A DNA stretch of 64,000 nt from CAZTQN01 sp964615765 (GCA_964615765.1 CAZTQN010000005.1:62001-126000), one strand, 5' to 3'; numbered from the stretch's first letter, positions 8,610-18,187 are shown. The notes: generated from the sequence alone by a model not told the origin. Program-made: numbers and translations.

Positions 8610-9416
8610 CTATCGCCGCTTCTCGCTCTTCAAAACCCCCAAAACCGTCTCCTTCAGCGCCCCGTTGGTCGCGGCGAAGTCCGGGCCGGTCACGGTGTCT
8701 TGGCCGCTCCAGTCGCCGCACCACCCGCCCGCTTCGCGGATGATCGGGGCCACGCCCGCGATGTCCCACACGCTGATGCGCGGGTCGAGCATGATCTCGG
8801 CCCGGCCCGAGGCGACGAGCATGTAGCCGAACACGTCGCCCCAGCCGCGGTTGAGTTTCACGCGGTGGGCCAGGTTCATGTACGCGTCGGAGCGGTCGAT
8901 CGCCCGCGTGATCGAGCCGGCCAGCAGCGTCGCGTTCTCCAGCGTGCTCACCGGGCTCACGCGGCAGGCGCGCCCGTTGATCGTCGCGCCCAGGCCCTGC
9001 CCCGCGCCGTACAACTCGTCGAGCGCCGGCATGTACACCGCGCCGACCAGCGGCTTGTCCTTCACCAAACAGCCCACCACCGCGCCGTACAGCGGCACGC
9101 CGTGCACGAAACTCTTGGTCCCGTCGATCGGGTCGATGACCCAGGTGTAGTTGGGATCGCCGGCGGAGCGCCCGTGCTCCTCGCCCAGCACGCTGTGGCT
9201 GGGGAAGAAGCGCTGGATCACGCCGCGGATGACGGTCTCGGCCTCGCGGTCGGCCCGCGTGACGGGCGTCTCGTCGCTCTTGGTTTCGACCTCGGCGCTG
9301 CCCTGCCCGGCGTTGAAATACGCGAGCGTGCGCTTGCCCCCGGCGTACGCCGCCTCCATCGCCACCGACACAAGATCCTTCAGCGCAACCGGCCCGCTCG
9401 ACGTCCCGTGGCTCAT
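8610..9416 (-). CDS. hisN: Histidinol-phosphatase / inositol monophosphatase family
   Basis: Mg-dependent phosphatase of the IMPase superfamily. Metal-binding motifs are GEEHG (79-82 region), DPIDGT (95-100) and WDIAG with D218. The sequence after the second motif, KSFVHGVPLYG, is the pattern seen in the HisN-type histidinol-phosphatases, which catalyse the step giving L-histidinol, rather than in generic inositol phosphatases. Length (268) fits. No other his genes are nearby, so the substrate remains an inference from the motif; an inositol or nucleotide phosphate cannot be excluded. Confidence 0.8.
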   Translation of the reverse strand: MSHGTSSGPVALKDLVSVAMEAAYAGGKRTLAYFNAGQGSAEVETKSDETPVTRADREAETVIRGVIQRFFPSHSVLGEEHGRSAGDPNYTWVIDPIDGTKSFVHGVPLYGAVVGCLVKDKPLVGAVYMPALDELYGAGQGLGATINGRACRVSPVSTLENATLLAGSITRAIDRSDAYMNLAHRVKLNRGWGDVFGYMLVASGRAEIMLDPRISVWDIAGVAPIIREAGGWCGDWSGQDTVTGPDFAATNGALKETVLGVLKSEKRR

Positions 9417-9477
9417 GGCGCCAGCGTAGACCTCGTCACACGGATCGGCACTCGCGGATCGGCGCTCAAAGAGCGGC

Positions 9478-10284
9478 TTACGCGACGGCGGCCGTCGCGG
9501 CCCGGGCTTCCAGGCTCAAGACCGCCTCCAGCCCGCGACCCGCCTCGCCCGCCGGCGCACCGGCGTTCATGTTCAGCACCGGCGCGACCGGCGCGTACGC
9601 CACCACCGGGCGGTGCGGCACACGCACGCCGTTCACCAGCAGTTCGATCGTCTCGTCGCCCAGCCCGGGCTCGAACCCGCACTTGACGGCGACCCGCCGG
9701 CTGGCCATGTTGTCCTCCGCGATCAGCCCGATGAGCTTGTGCAGCCCGAGGCCCTGCGGCAGGTCGGTGAAGGCGTGGTCCATCGCGGCGCTGAGCATCT
9801 CCCGCGCCATGCCCCGGCCCGTCGCGTCCGACGCCAGCCACAGCACTACCTCGCCCGTGCACTCCAGCCCGCGCGAGATGTCGTTGATGTTGACCGAGCC
9901 GATGAGTCGCCCTTCGGCGTCGAACGCCGCGCGGCGCCAGGCCCGTCCGGATTCGTCGCCCCGGCGGGCGAGGTTGACCTGCCGCGCGAACGCGTGCTCG
10001 TCGTCGAGGTTGCGATCGCCGACCTTGTCGATGGGGCAGAATCGTGCCAGATGATCGCGGCTGGCGCGGAGGACGCGTTCGAACTCCGCGCGGTCATGCT
10101 CAACAAGCGGGCGGAGCGTGAGGCGCTGCGTGCGGACGATCGACGCCTCGCGGGCGCGGGCCTCGCTCATTCGGACTCGGGTGACCATCTGGGCCGCGCG
10201 GGCCAGGCGGGCCAGCGTCGACGGGGCCGGGCCCGGCGAGGCGGGCAGAAGGTCGAGCAGGGAGTGTCCGGCGATCGCGCCCAC
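9478..10284 (-). CDS. GNAT-family N-acetyltransferase (RimJ/RimL-like)
   Basis: The central part (about residues 50-220) is a GNAT domain of the ribosomal-protein-alanine acetyltransferase type: RLTLRPLVEHD at the N-strand, GRLIGSVNINDI, the acetyl-CoA loop region SDATGRGMAREML, and LHKLIGLIAEDNMASRRVAVKCGF. The GTG start at 10284 follows gnd by only a few bases, with GGAGG inside the end of gnd serving as ribosome site about 11 bases away, so the two are probably co-transcribed. The N-terminal 45 residues and the Ala-rich C-terminus lie outside the domain. Substrate unknown. Confidence 0.8.
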   Translation of the reverse strand: MGAIAGHSLLDLLPASPGPAPSTLARLARAAQMVTRVRMSEARAREASIVRTQRLTLRPLVEHDRAEFERVLRASRDHLARFCPIDKVGDRNLDDEHAFARQVNLARRGDESGRAWRRAAFDAEGRLIGSVNINDISRGLECTGEVVLWLASDATGRGMAREMLSAAMDHAFTDLPQGLGLHKLIGLIAEDNMASRRVAVKCGFEPGLGDETIELLVNGVRVPHRPVVAYAPVAPVLNMNAGAPAGEAGRGLEAVLSLEARAATAAVA

Positions 10285-10290
10285 GGTGAA

Positions 10291-11829
10291 TCAGACCTCC
10301 AGTTGCGGACGCTTGGGGTCCAGCCAATCGAGGTGGAAGAACTTGCCGCGCGGCTGGTCGACGCGCTCGTAGGTGTGGCTGCCGAAGTAGTCGCGCTGCG
10401 ACTGCAAGAGATTGGCCGGCAGACGGGCCGAGCGGTACGAGTCAAAGTATGACAGCGCGCTGGAGAAGGCGGGCACGGGCACGCCGTCGGTCGCGGCTCG
10501 GGCCACGACCGCGCGCCAGTTAGCCTGGTTCTCCTTCACCACGCCGGCGAAGTACGGGTCCAGCAGCAGGTTCGCGAGGGCCGGGTCGCGCTGGTAGGCC
10601 TCGAAGATCTTCTGCAGGAAGCGGGCCCGGATGATGCACCCGCCGCGGAAGATCATCGCGATCTCGCCGAGCTTGAGGTTCCACCCGTTCTGCCGGCTGG
10701 CGGCGGACATGAGCGCGAAGCCCTGCGCATACGAGCAGATCTTGGAGCAGTACAGCGCGTCGCGCACGCAGCGGACCCAGTCCCGCGCCGGGCCGGTGTC
10801 CGCCGAGCGGGCCGGGCCCGTGAGCAGCGCCGCCGCCTTGACGCGCTCGTCCTTGAGCGCCGAGACGTTGCGTGCGAACACGGCCTCGGCCATCGTCGGG
10901 GCCGGGATGCCCAGGTCCAGCGCGCTGTTGATCGTCCACTTGCCGGTGCCCTTCTGCCCGGCGGCGTCGAGCACGATGTCGACGAAGTCCTTCCCGCTGA
11001 CAGGGTCCTTCTGCTTGAGGATGTCCGCGGTGATTTCGATGAGGAACGAGTCGAGCTCGCCCGCGTTCCACTCGGCGAAGGTCGCGCCCATCTGCTGGTT
11101 GCTCATGCCCAGCGAGTCGCGCATGAAGTGGTACGCCTCGCAGATGAGCTGCATGTCGCCGTACTCGATCCCGTTGTGCACCATCTTGACGTAGTGCCCG
11201 GCCCCGCCGGGGCCGATGTACGTCGTGCACGGAACCGTGTTCTCGCCGTTCACCGGCTTGCCGCGGGCGGCGCCGATCAGCGGCTTGCCGGTCTTGACGT
11301 CGACCTTAGCGGCAACAGCCATCCAGATCGGCTTGATCAGTTCCCACGCCGCGGGATCGCCCCCCGGCATGAGCGACGGCCCGAACCGGGCCCCTTCTTC
11401 ACCGCCCGAGACGCCCGAGCCGACGAACAGCAGGCCCTTGGCCTTCAGCGCGGCTTCGCGGCGCACGGTGTCGTTCCACTCCGCGTTCCCGCCGTCGATG
11501 ATGCAATCGCCCGGCGACAGCAGCGGGACCAGCCCGTCGATGACGGCGTCCGTCCCCGGCCCGGCCTTGACCAGGATCATGACCCGGCGAGGACGCTTGA
11601 TGCTGTTGACAAAGTCCTTCAGGTCGGCGGCCGGCACCAGCGCCCCGCCCGGCCCGATCACGCTCGCCGGGTTGTCCTGCACGAACTTCTCGGTGACGCC
11701 GGTCGTGCGGTTATACACGGCGACCTTGAAGCCGTGGTCGGCCATGTTCAGGGCGAAGTTCGCGCCCATCACCGCCAGCCCGATCAGGCCGACGTCCGCT
11801 GAGTCTTTCGCTGGAACAGGCAGGGGCAT
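10291..11829 (-). CDS. gnd: 6-phosphogluconate dehydrogenase (decarboxylating)
   Basis: Cytosolic enzyme of the oxidative pentose phosphate pathway: 6-phosphogluconate plus NADP+ gives ribulose 5-phosphate, CO2 and NADPH. At 512 residues it is full length (the long type). The NADP fold starts with IGLAVMGANFALN; the substrate site SGGEEGARFGPSLMPGG and the catalytic lysine region KMVHNGIEYGDMQL are intact, as is the C-terminal KGTGKWT segment. The ATG at 11829 is favoured because GGAG lies six bases before it; an in-frame GTG directly upstream is too close to that site. It is followed by the GNAT gene, likely in one transcript. Confidence 0.96.
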   Translation of the reverse strand: MPLPVPAKDSADVGLIGLAVMGANFALNMADHGFKVAVYNRTTGVTEKFVQDNPASVIGPGGALVPAADLKDFVNSIKRPRRVMILVKAGPGTDAVIDGLVPLLSPGDCIIDGGNAEWNDTVRREAALKAKGLLFVGSGVSGGEEGARFGPSLMPGGDPAAWELIKPIWMAVAAKVDVKTGKPLIGAARGKPVNGENTVPCTTYIGPGGAGHYVKMVHNGIEYGDMQLICEAYHFMRDSLGMSNQQMGATFAEWNAGELDSFLIEITADILKQKDPVSGKDFVDIVLDAAGQKGTGKWTINSALDLGIPAPTMAEAVFARNVSALKDERVKAAALLTGPARSADTGPARDWVRCVRDALYCSKICSYAQGFALMSAASRQNGWNLKLGEIAMIFRGGCIIRARFLQKIFEAYQRDPALANLLLDPYFAGVVKENQANWRAVVARAATDGVPVPAFSSALSYFDSYRSARLPANLLQSQRDYFGSHTYERVDQPRGKFFHLDWLDPKRPQLEV

Positions 11830-12062
11830 CACAGTCTCCGGAGGCGGCTATCGGACAGTCCAGAACCGAACTTTCGGCTCTCGGACTTTGATGGGCACGA
11901 TAGCCGGAGGTTTCTCGGTCGCCCGAACCATTCCGTCAAGATTCTGTACGGCTGACGACCCGGACGGAGCACTGACACCGCGCGCGAGCGACCACGCCGG
12001 CACAGCCCGCCGGCCGATCGATCACGCGGATCGCCTCACTCCCGCCCGCTGCGTTCCTCTGT

Positions 12063-12785
12063 TCACCCGCACGGCGAGAAGTACGCCGTCAGATACTCGA
12101 ACACGTCCTGCACGCTCACCGTCCCGCTCCCATCGATATCTGCACGCGGCAGGCCCGCGAAGTACAGCGCGATGTAGTCGAAAATGTCCTGCACCGTCAC
12201 CGTGCCCGATAGGTCCGTGTCGGCCACGCAGGCGGGCGTAACGGCGATCTCGACCGGCTCGCTGGTCGTCAGCGCGCCCGGACCGGTGGACACGTCTTCG
12301 ATCTGCACCATCGCGTGGAACGTCTGACCCGGCTGGGCCGTCGTTACGATGTTGAACAGCGGGTGCACGTCGAAGGGGGTCTCGCCCAGCGTGATCGTCC
12401 CGCCGACGGGCACCGCGGCGAACCCGTCGTACACGCTCAGCCCGGCGTCGATGCTCAGCAGGCGCACGCGGACCGTCGTCCCCGCTGGCAGCACGAACAC
12501 GCCGGCGCTCGGCTCATCCAGCGGCAGATCTTCGAAGCCGATCGACGGCGTCGCGTAGCCGATCAGATTCGGGAACACCGACCGGGGCACGTGCACGGCT
12601 TCGTGCGTCTCAGCGAGAACGACCAGTTGTCCCGCCGCGCTTCGGCCGACGAGCACTTCCAGCGCGCCGTGCCCGAAGGCCTGGCCCGCGCCGGCCCCCA
12701 GGCAGACCAACGCCGCACCGAGAGCCGCGGCGTGAACGGGGTTCCGAGCGATGCTCCGGGTCTGCACGAAGGGCACGGGCCGCAT
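12063..12785 (-). CDS. Exported protein with GC-type dockerin tail
   Basis: A 240-residue secreted protein of unknown role. The Met at 12785 starts a typical signal peptide ending near GQAFG|HGALEV. The middle (about residues 35-180) is all-beta in character with no family I recognise. The C-terminus has two clear dockerin calcium loops: DTDLSGTVTVQDIFDYI and DIDGSGTVSVQDVFEYL, each D-x-[DN]-x-x-G-x-V-x-x-x-D. It ends FSPCG, a variant of the GC ending seen in the sister proteins of this window. It lies downstream of the PEP-CTERM gene on the same strand, separated by a strong hairpin. Confidence 0.75.
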   Translation of the reverse strand: MRPVPFVQTRSIARNPVHAAALGAALVCLGAGAGQAFGHGALEVLVGRSAAGQLVVLAETHEAVHVPRSVFPNLIGYATPSIGFEDLPLDEPSAGVFVLPAGTTVRVRLLSIDAGLSVYDGFAAVPVGGTITLGETPFDVHPLFNIVTTAQPGQTFHAMVQIEDVSTGPGALTTSEPVEIAVTPACVADTDLSGTVTVQDIFDYIALYFAGLPRADIDGSGTVSVQDVFEYLTAYFSPCG

Positions 12786-12864
12786 GGGTCGCGTTCCTGT
12801 CAACAGTCGCCGCACGGTCACGGCGTGGTACTCGCAACGTTGCCGAGACGATCCGCGCCCGGCG

Positions 12865-12895
12865 GAGAGGACGGCCCGAAGTGGGCCGTCCTCTC
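12865..12895 (-). terminator. Hairpin between CHRD gene and dockerin gene
   Basis: A 13-bp perfect stem (12865-12877 with 12883-12895) and a five-base loop lie downstream of the minus-strand CHRD gene. There is no T-tract on the minus strand, so it may be a Rho-assisted or attenuating structure rather than a full intrinsic terminator. Confidence 0.5.
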
Positions 12896-12954
12896 GCCGC
12901 ATGCACGTTCGACCCCCCCACTCCCACTCCCCGCTTGAGCCACGATCACCGCGT

Positions 12955-13539
12955 TCAGCGGCGACGGCGCGCGATCAGCAGGCCGCCCATCGCCAGGGCC
13001 GCCGCGGCCGACGGGGCCGGGATGTACCCGCGAATCTCGCCGCCCGAGGCGAACGAGCTGTGGATGTTGAAGTAAGCCCGGCCGGTGCGCATCAGGTTCA
13101 GCAGCCCGTCGCGAGCGCCGTTGGTGGTGCCGCCGTTGCTGGTGATCCAACCCGCGGCGTAGGTGCCCGTGGCGCCGAGGTCGAAGGTCTGGTCGTACGA
13201 CCCGCCGCTGACGCCGACGGGGAAGTTCAGCAGCGTCGGGGGCTGCACGATGACGCCGGCGTTGCCGACGAACGGAGTCAGGGTCGTCGCGCCGTGGATG
13301 TGGGCCACGGTCGTGACGCCGGTGAGCCCGGAGAAGTCGACCTGCATGCGCAGCGTGTTGGCGACATCGTCATACACGAACGTGCCCCAGCCGATGCCGT
13401 TCGAGACGACCGGGGGCGATTCCTGCGCACCGTCCATGCGCGTGGTGAACACTTCGAACGCGCCGAAGGCCTGCCCGCACACACTTGCCGAGAACACAGC
13501 CACCAGGACCGAACGCGCACGCAACGTCGACGTTTTCAT
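12955..13539 (-). CDS. CHRD-domain protein with PEP-CTERM sorting signal
   Basis: A 194-residue exported protein. A signal peptide ends near GQAFG|AFEVF. Residues about 30-170 form a CHRD domain (seen in chordin and many bacterial surface proteins): MDGAQESPPV, VAHIHGA, and the closing YFNIHSS...GGEIRGYI. The C-terminus has the tripartite PEP-CTERM arrangement: PAPS, a hydrophobic helix AAAALAMGGLLIA, and RRRR. This signal is known to be cut by exosortase-type transpeptidases and links to exopolysaccharide. The ATG at 13539 has AGGGAG five bases upstream. A consensus-like promoter sits about 70 bases before the start. Confidence 0.88.
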   Translation of the reverse strand: MKTSTLRARSVLVAVFSASVCGQAFGAFEVFTTRMDGAQESPPVVSNGIGWGTFVYDDVANTLRMQVDFSGLTGVTTVAHIHGATTLTPFVGNAGVIVQPPTLLNFPVGVSGGSYDQTFDLGATGTYAAGWITSNGGTTNGARDGLLNLMRTGRAYFNIHSSFASGGEIRGYIPAPSAAAALAMGGLLIARRRR

Positions 13540-13608
13540 CGCATCTCCCTCTTCTCGGAGGTCACACGGGACACTCTGGCCCCGGCCTTCAGGCCGCGCC
13601 GTGGCGCC

Positions 13609-13636
13609 AAACTATCGTTTTCACAGGTTCTGTCAA
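13609..13636 (-). promoter_or_regulatory. Candidate sigma-70 promoter for the CHRD gene
   Basis: On the minus strand TTGACA (13636-13631), a 16-base spacer and TAGTTT (13614-13609) resemble -35 and -10 boxes, about 70 bases before the ATG at 13539. An inverted repeat atttgg/ccaaat (about 13643-13664) overlaps the region just upstream of the -35 box and could be an operator. Confidence 0.45.
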
Positions 13637-13834
13637 GACAAATTTGGTCGCTTCTGTCCAAATCCGGGTTGTCGAGCCCCAGGCTGGCATCTCGCGGGCG
13701 ATCCCCACCTTCGGGCAGATCGCGGTCAGAACCCTCGAAACCCCCAGCCGCACGCGGGCGTCGGACATGGTACAAATTTTGGCAGTACCCGCCGCTTTCC
13801 GATACCCCCGCCACCGCTCCGGAGCGTCCCGACC

Positions 13835-14815
13835 ATGCGCGCCGACATCCGCTACAACAACATCATCGACTCCGACGAGGCCCGCCTGGCGCAGTCGTGG
13901 GCCGACAAGGCGCCCGAGACCCCCGCCGGCGAGATCAACGCCGACAAGTTCTACATCACCCAGCAGTACCACAAGTACACGCGCGACAACCACGAGGTCT
14001 GGCGCGACCTGTTCAACCGCCGCTGGAGCGTCCTCTCCCAGCAGGTCAGCCGAACGTTCATCGACGGGCTGAAGGTCCTCAAGCTCACCGGCGAGCGCAT
14101 CCCGAACCTCGAAGACCTCACGCTCGACCGCGATTGCGAGGGGTGCGACGGGCAGATCCTCAAGGCCGGCACACGCCTGACCGGGATCAACACGTATCTC
14201 AAGGCCGTCTCCGACTGGTCGTCCTACGGCGTGCCGGGCTATCTGCCCGCCAAGGCCTTCTTCGCCTGCCTGGCCCAGCGCGAGTTCCCCACCACCGTGC
14301 TCATCCGCCCGCGCGAGGTGATGGACTATCTCCCCGAGCCCGACATCTTCCACGATGTCTTCGGGCACGTTCCGCTGCACGCGTCGCGCGTCTTCGCCGA
14401 CTTCCTGCAGACCTACGGCAAGGCCGCGCTGCTCTGCGAGGACCCCGAGCACATCGAACGCCTGGGCCGCCTGTTCTGGTTCACCGTCGAGTTCGGGCTC
14501 ATCAAGGAAGACGGGCGCGTGAAGGTGTACGGCTCGGGCCTGGTCTCGTCCCACGCCGAGAGCGCGTACTCGCTCACCGGCGCCTGGGAAAAGACGCCCG
14601 ACGGCCCGCAGAGCGCCACGCCCTGCTCCACGCGCGACGTGCCGGAGTGGCGCCCGTTCGATCTCGAACGCGTCTGCTCCACGCCCTTTGACATCGATCA
14701 CTACCAGCCGATCTACTACGTGCTCGAGAGCTTTGAGCAGCTCCGCGACGCCATGAACGACTACGCGGAGCAGGTCATCGGGACCGCCGGCCTCGCCGCC
14801 GCTTCGCGCCACTGA
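13835..14815 (+). CDS. phhA: Phenylalanine 4-monooxygenase (aromatic amino acid hydroxylase)
   Basis: Pterin-dependent non-haem iron enzyme converting phenylalanine to tyrosine. The iron facial triad is visible: H173 and H178 in IFHDVFGHVP and E219 in FWFTVEFG. The 326-residue length exceeds the 260-300 of typical bacterial enzymes; a CxxC segment (CEGCDGQIL, about residues 101-109) lies in a region that is shorter in the Pseudomonas enzyme. The ATG at 13835 begins the conserved sequence; the frame is open further upstream but that portion is antisense to the CHRD gene and lacks homology. No pterin recycling gene is adjacent. Tyrosine or tryptophan hydroxylation cannot be ruled out from sequence alone. 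Confidence 0.9.
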   Translation: MRADIRYNNIIDSDEARLAQSWADKAPETPAGEINADKFYITQQYHKYTRDNHEVWRDLFNRRWSVLSQQVSRTFIDGLKVLKLTGERIPNLEDLTLDRDCEGCDGQILKAGTRLTGINTYLKAVSDWSSYGVPGYLPAKAFFACLAQREFPTTVLIRPREVMDYLPEPDIFHDVFGHVPLHASRVFADFLQTYGKAALLCEDPEHIERLGRLFWFTVEFGLIKEDGRVKVYGSGLVSSHAESAYSLTGAWEKTPDGPQSATPCSTRDVPEWRPFDLERVCSTPFDIDHYQPIYYVLESFEQLRDAMNDYAEQVIGTAGLAAASRH

Positions 14816-14825
14816 CCTGCACCGA

Positions 14826-15911
14826 TCAGGCCTTCGCCGGCGCCTCGCCCGTGCGCGCCTGGCCCGCCATCAGGCGGTCCGGGCGGATGATCACCATCCC
14901 CACCATGCTCGCCGCCAGCAGCACGAGCATCTCGCTGGCGCTCACGACCAGCACGATCACGGCGAACTCGCTGAGATCCACGCCCGGCATCAGTTGGACA
15001 AGCAGCAGGGCCGTGAGCCCCTCCCGCGCGCCGAGCTGCCCCGCGATGGCGACCGCGCCGATGAAGAAGTACAAGCTCCCGGCCAGCACGGCCTGATCCC
15101 ACGGCATCGTCTGGCCCACGATCATCGCCGCCACGAACACCCGCGCCGACTGGGCCGCCAGGTCGATCACCCGCACGCCCACGCACGCCGCGAATGACCT
15201 CGGGTGCGACAGCATCCGCAGCCCGTCGCGCACGCGATCGAGAAGGCCCGATTGCAGCACCCGCCGCGGGATCGGCAGGCGCTCCACCGTGCGCGTCACG
15301 CGGCTCCACGGCCCGGGCGCCGAAAGAATCCGGGCCGCCGCGAACGCCCCGCCCGCGAACAGCACCACGCCGACCACGGTCGCCACGCCCCACCACACGT
15401 CGGCCCGCCCGCGCCAGGCGCTCGCAAGCATCACCGGCGCCAGCACAGCCATGATGACCACCGCGACGGCCGTGAACCACGCCCCGATGGTCAGCAGCGG
15501 CACGCCGTCGCGCCGGTTGTGCACCAGCACGCGGAACACGACGCTCAGTTTGAACGGCAAGAGCGCCAGCAACGACCCGATGGCGTTGGTCGCCTGCACG
15601 CCGACCAGGTCCAGCCGCTTCACCGGCATCAGCACGCGCCGGAACGTCTCCCCGCTGCAGAACACCACCACCGCCGACAGCCCGAGCATCGCCGCCAGTT
15701 GCCCGGGCGAAGCGTCGCCCAGGCGCTCCAGCTTCGCCCGATTCTGCGGCTGCAGCGCCACATACACGCACCAGCCCAAGAGCCCCAGCCCGATCAGCCC
15801 GCCAACGACCTGCAGCGCCAGCGTGCCCGGCGACAACCGCCGCGACGCCGGCACCGGCGCGGGCGGACGCGCGGGCGCCGTTTCCGACGCAGGCGGCGCG
15901 GCGTGCGTCAT
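14826..15911 (-). CDS. Lysylphosphatidylglycerol-synthase-TM-like (UPF0104) membrane protein
   Basis: A 361-residue polytopic membrane protein with about eight hydrophobic segments, resembling the flippase-like transmembrane region of lysylphosphatidylglycerol synthase (UPF0104). Such proteins often accompany glycosyltransferases for lipid-linked sugars. The ATG overlaps the stop of the upstream glycosyltransferase-like gene (ATGA), so the pair is translationally coupled. The N-terminal 30 residues are Pro/Ala-rich and cytosolic. No catalytic lysyl transfer domain is attached, so lysinylation itself is unlikely. A role in lipid or polyprenyl-sugar transport is inference. Confidence 0.75.
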   Translation of the reverse strand: MTHAAPPASETAPARPPAPVPASRRLSPGTLALQVVGGLIGLGLLGWCVYVALQPQNRAKLERLGDASPGQLAAMLGLSAVVVFCSGETFRRVLMPVKRLDLVGVQATNAIGSLLALLPFKLSVVFRVLVHNRRDGVPLLTIGAWFTAVAVVIMAVLAPVMLASAWRGRADVWWGVATVVGVVLFAGGAFAAARILSAPGPWSRVTRTVERLPIPRRVLQSGLLDRVRDGLRMLSHPRSFAACVGVRVIDLAAQSARVFVAAMIVGQTMPWDQAVLAGSLYFFIGAVAIAGQLGAREGLTALLLVQLMPGVDLSEFAVIVLVVSASEMLVLLAASMVGMVIIRPDRLMAGQARTGEAPAKA

Positions 15912-18187
15912 CGCGTCCCCCCGCCGCCTTCGCCCGGCCCGTCCAACCGGTACAGCGCATGCCCCGAAGGCACGCCCGGCGGCGCACCCACCCGCGGCCA
16001 GCGGCGCACGAGCGTCACGCCCGTCGGCCCGTCGGCGCCCCCGAAGCCGAGCCACCGGGCGATGTCCGCCGTACGCACGCGCGGGTCGAAGTACCGGTCC
16101 CGCTCGATGAGCCGCCCGAGTTCGTCGAAGTTCACCAGCACATGCCGCACGCCCGCGCCCGCCAGCGCCCGCGTCCACGCGCGCGGATCATCCGGGCTGG
16201 CCGCGATGGCATCGCCCAGCGGCGAGCGGTCCCACGTGGTGTGATACCGCACGCGGCTCGCGCCCGCCTTCGCCGGGCGATCGCCCATCGCCCCGGCGAA
16301 GTACAGCGCCGCCGCGTCGCCCAGCAGATAGACATCGCCGCCGCCCGTCTCGTGCGGCTTGAGCGACAGGTTCACAAACCACGCCGGCCCCGCGCCCGGG
16401 GACTCGAGGGCCCGCTCGCGCTCTTCCGCCGGGGCCCGGTCGAACGACTCGGCGAACGCCAGCCCGCTCAGCGCGCCGGGCCCGGCGACCAGCAGGCGAT
16501 TGGGCACGCCGCCCCCGTCACGCAGAAAGATCAATACCGACGCGCCCACGCACGCGAGCGCCAGGAGGGCCGCGCCCGCGATCGGGGCCGCGTCGCGGGC
16601 GGCCTGTCGCCCCGCCGCCTGCAGCATCGTCCACGCGCCCGCCGCCCCGAGCGCCATCACCAGCGCCGCCGGCACCAGCAGCGGCATCAAGAACCGTGAC
16701 TGCAAGTGCGTCATCGTCATCCACGCGATCAGCGCGAGCACGACACCGATCAGCGCCGCCGCGCCGGCACGCCGCGTCACGCGGCTGACGATCGCCATCG
16801 CCGCGCCCAGCACCAGCGCCAGCCCCGCCGCCCCAAACTGCGGGTGGGCCCACCCGAACTCCGTCGACACCAGCCGCAGCACGCGCTGCACCGGGCTCAG
16901 GCTCACCATGTGGCTCGCGGCGTACCGCTCGATCTGCTCCGGCGACCAGTGGGCCGCGCCCAGCAGCCCCGCGGCGAACGGGAAGACCGGGTTGCCGCCC
17001 GCCAGCGCGTTGCGCACCAGCCACGGCGCCATCGCGACTACGCCAAGCACCGTCCCCGCAACCACCGCGCGCACCGCGCCGGCCCGCCCGACATGCGCGA
17101 GCAGCAGCACGCCGACCACCGGCCCGATGAACAGCGCCGCCGTCGGCTTTGCCGACGCCGCGACCCCGACGCACAGCCCTGAGATCGCCCCCGCCGCGAT
17201 GGGCTTGAGCGTCCGGTCGCTCGCCGCCAGCGCCCCCGCCGCCCCGAGCGCCAGCACCGCCGCCTCGTTGTACGCCAGGCTCCCGGTCACGATCGTCCAC
17301 GGCGTGCCCAGCACCATGAGCCCTGCGAGCGATCCGATCGCGCCCGCAACGCTCTCCGGAACGTCCGGCGCCGCCCGGCGGACCAGCGCGATCGACGCCC
17401 GCGCCGTCAGCACGCCCGCGATGATCGCGATCCCCGCGTGCAGCATGTGGCACGCCAAGATCCACGCGCCCTCGCCCCCCACCGTGCGGCTCACCACGTC
17501 CGCCCCCGGCGTCATCGCGCTCAGGTGCAGGTACGCCGCCTCGACGTACGACGGCAGGTACGAGTACACGTTGTGCTCGACCGACGCCAGCGCCGCCCCC
17601 GGCGCCGCCCACTCCTTGGGCAACTGCAGGTGATAGCTGAGCGCGTCGTACGCGCCGAACTCGCTGGCCCACAGCGCCCCCGGCGGGCTCGCCGCCGCCA
17701 CCGCGATGAGCCCGATCGGCACGCCCCACAGCGGCGCCGTGCGCGACCACACGGGCCAGCGTTCCGGCCGCAACGACCCCATCGCCAGTTGATGCGCGAG
17801 CAGCGCCAGCCCGATCCCGACGGTGCCCCACCCGAACACCCGCGGCCCGATCCCCTCGCCCGACAACAGCCCGAGCGCCCCGAGCGCATGGCTCAGCCAC
17901 AGCATCAGCGCGAGCCCGACGCCCAGTTGCAGCCCGTGCCGGTGGGCGGAGGTGCGCATCGACCCCTGCACCGCCAGCCGCCCGAGGCCCATCGCGCCCA
18001 GCAGATACGCCAGCGCGATCGGCCCGGCTGAGAGCGTCGCGAACACGGCGCTGATCAGCCCCGCCGCCGGGGCCGTGCCCTCGGCGAGCCCGCGCGTGCT
18101 GAGGATCCCGATCGTGACCACGACCACCGCCGCCAGGCCCACGGGGCCCGCGAGACGTCTGCCCGGGCTGGCGGCCGAGGGATGCAC
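15908..18187 (-). CDS. GT-C-like polytopic glycosyltransferase
   Basis: A 759-residue integral membrane protein with about a dozen hydrophobic helices and a soluble C-terminal domain (about residues 590-759). After the early helices the loop EFGAYDALSYHLQLPKEW carries the Asp and His residues expected in the first periplasmic loop of GT-C enzymes (ArnT/PMT/GT39-like), which use polyprenyl-phosphate sugars. The C-terminal portion (HVLVNFDELGRL) resembles the soluble tails of such enzymes. It is the first gene of a two-gene operon with the flippase-like protein. Acceptor and donor are unknown. Confidence 0.7.
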   Translation of the reverse strand: MHPSAASPGRRLAGPVGLAAVVVVTIGILSTRGLAEGTAPAAGLISAVFATLSAGPIALAYLLGAMGLGRLAVQGSMRTSAHRHGLQLGVGLALMLWLSHALGALGLLSGEGIGPRVFGWGTVGIGLALLAHQLAMGSLRPERWPVWSRTAPLWGVPIGLIAVAAASPPGALWASEFGAYDALSYHLQLPKEWAAPGAALASVEHNVYSYLPSYVEAAYLHLSAMTPGADVVSRTVGGEGAWILACHMLHAGIAIIAGVLTARASIALVRRAAPDVPESVAGAIGSLAGLMVLGTPWTIVTGSLAYNEAAVLALGAAGALAASDRTLKPIAAGAISGLCVGVAASAKPTAALFIGPVVGVLLLAHVGRAGAVRAVVAGTVLGVVAMAPWLVRNALAGGNPVFPFAAGLLGAAHWSPEQIERYAASHMVSLSPVQRVLRLVSTEFGWAHPQFGAAGLALVLGAAMAIVSRVTRRAGAAALIGVVLALIAWMTMTHLQSRFLMPLLVPAALVMALGAAGAWTMLQAAGRQAARDAAPIAGAALLALACVGASVLIFLRDGGGVPNRLLVAGPGALSGLAFAESFDRAPAEERERALESPGAGPAWFVNLSLKPHETGGGDVYLLGDAAALYFAGAMGDRPAKAGASRVRYHTTWDRSPLGDAIAASPDDPRAWTRALAGAGVRHVLVNFDELGRLIERDRYFDPRVRTADIARWLGFGGADGPTGVTLVRRWPRVGAPPGVPSGHALYRLDGPGEGGGGTR

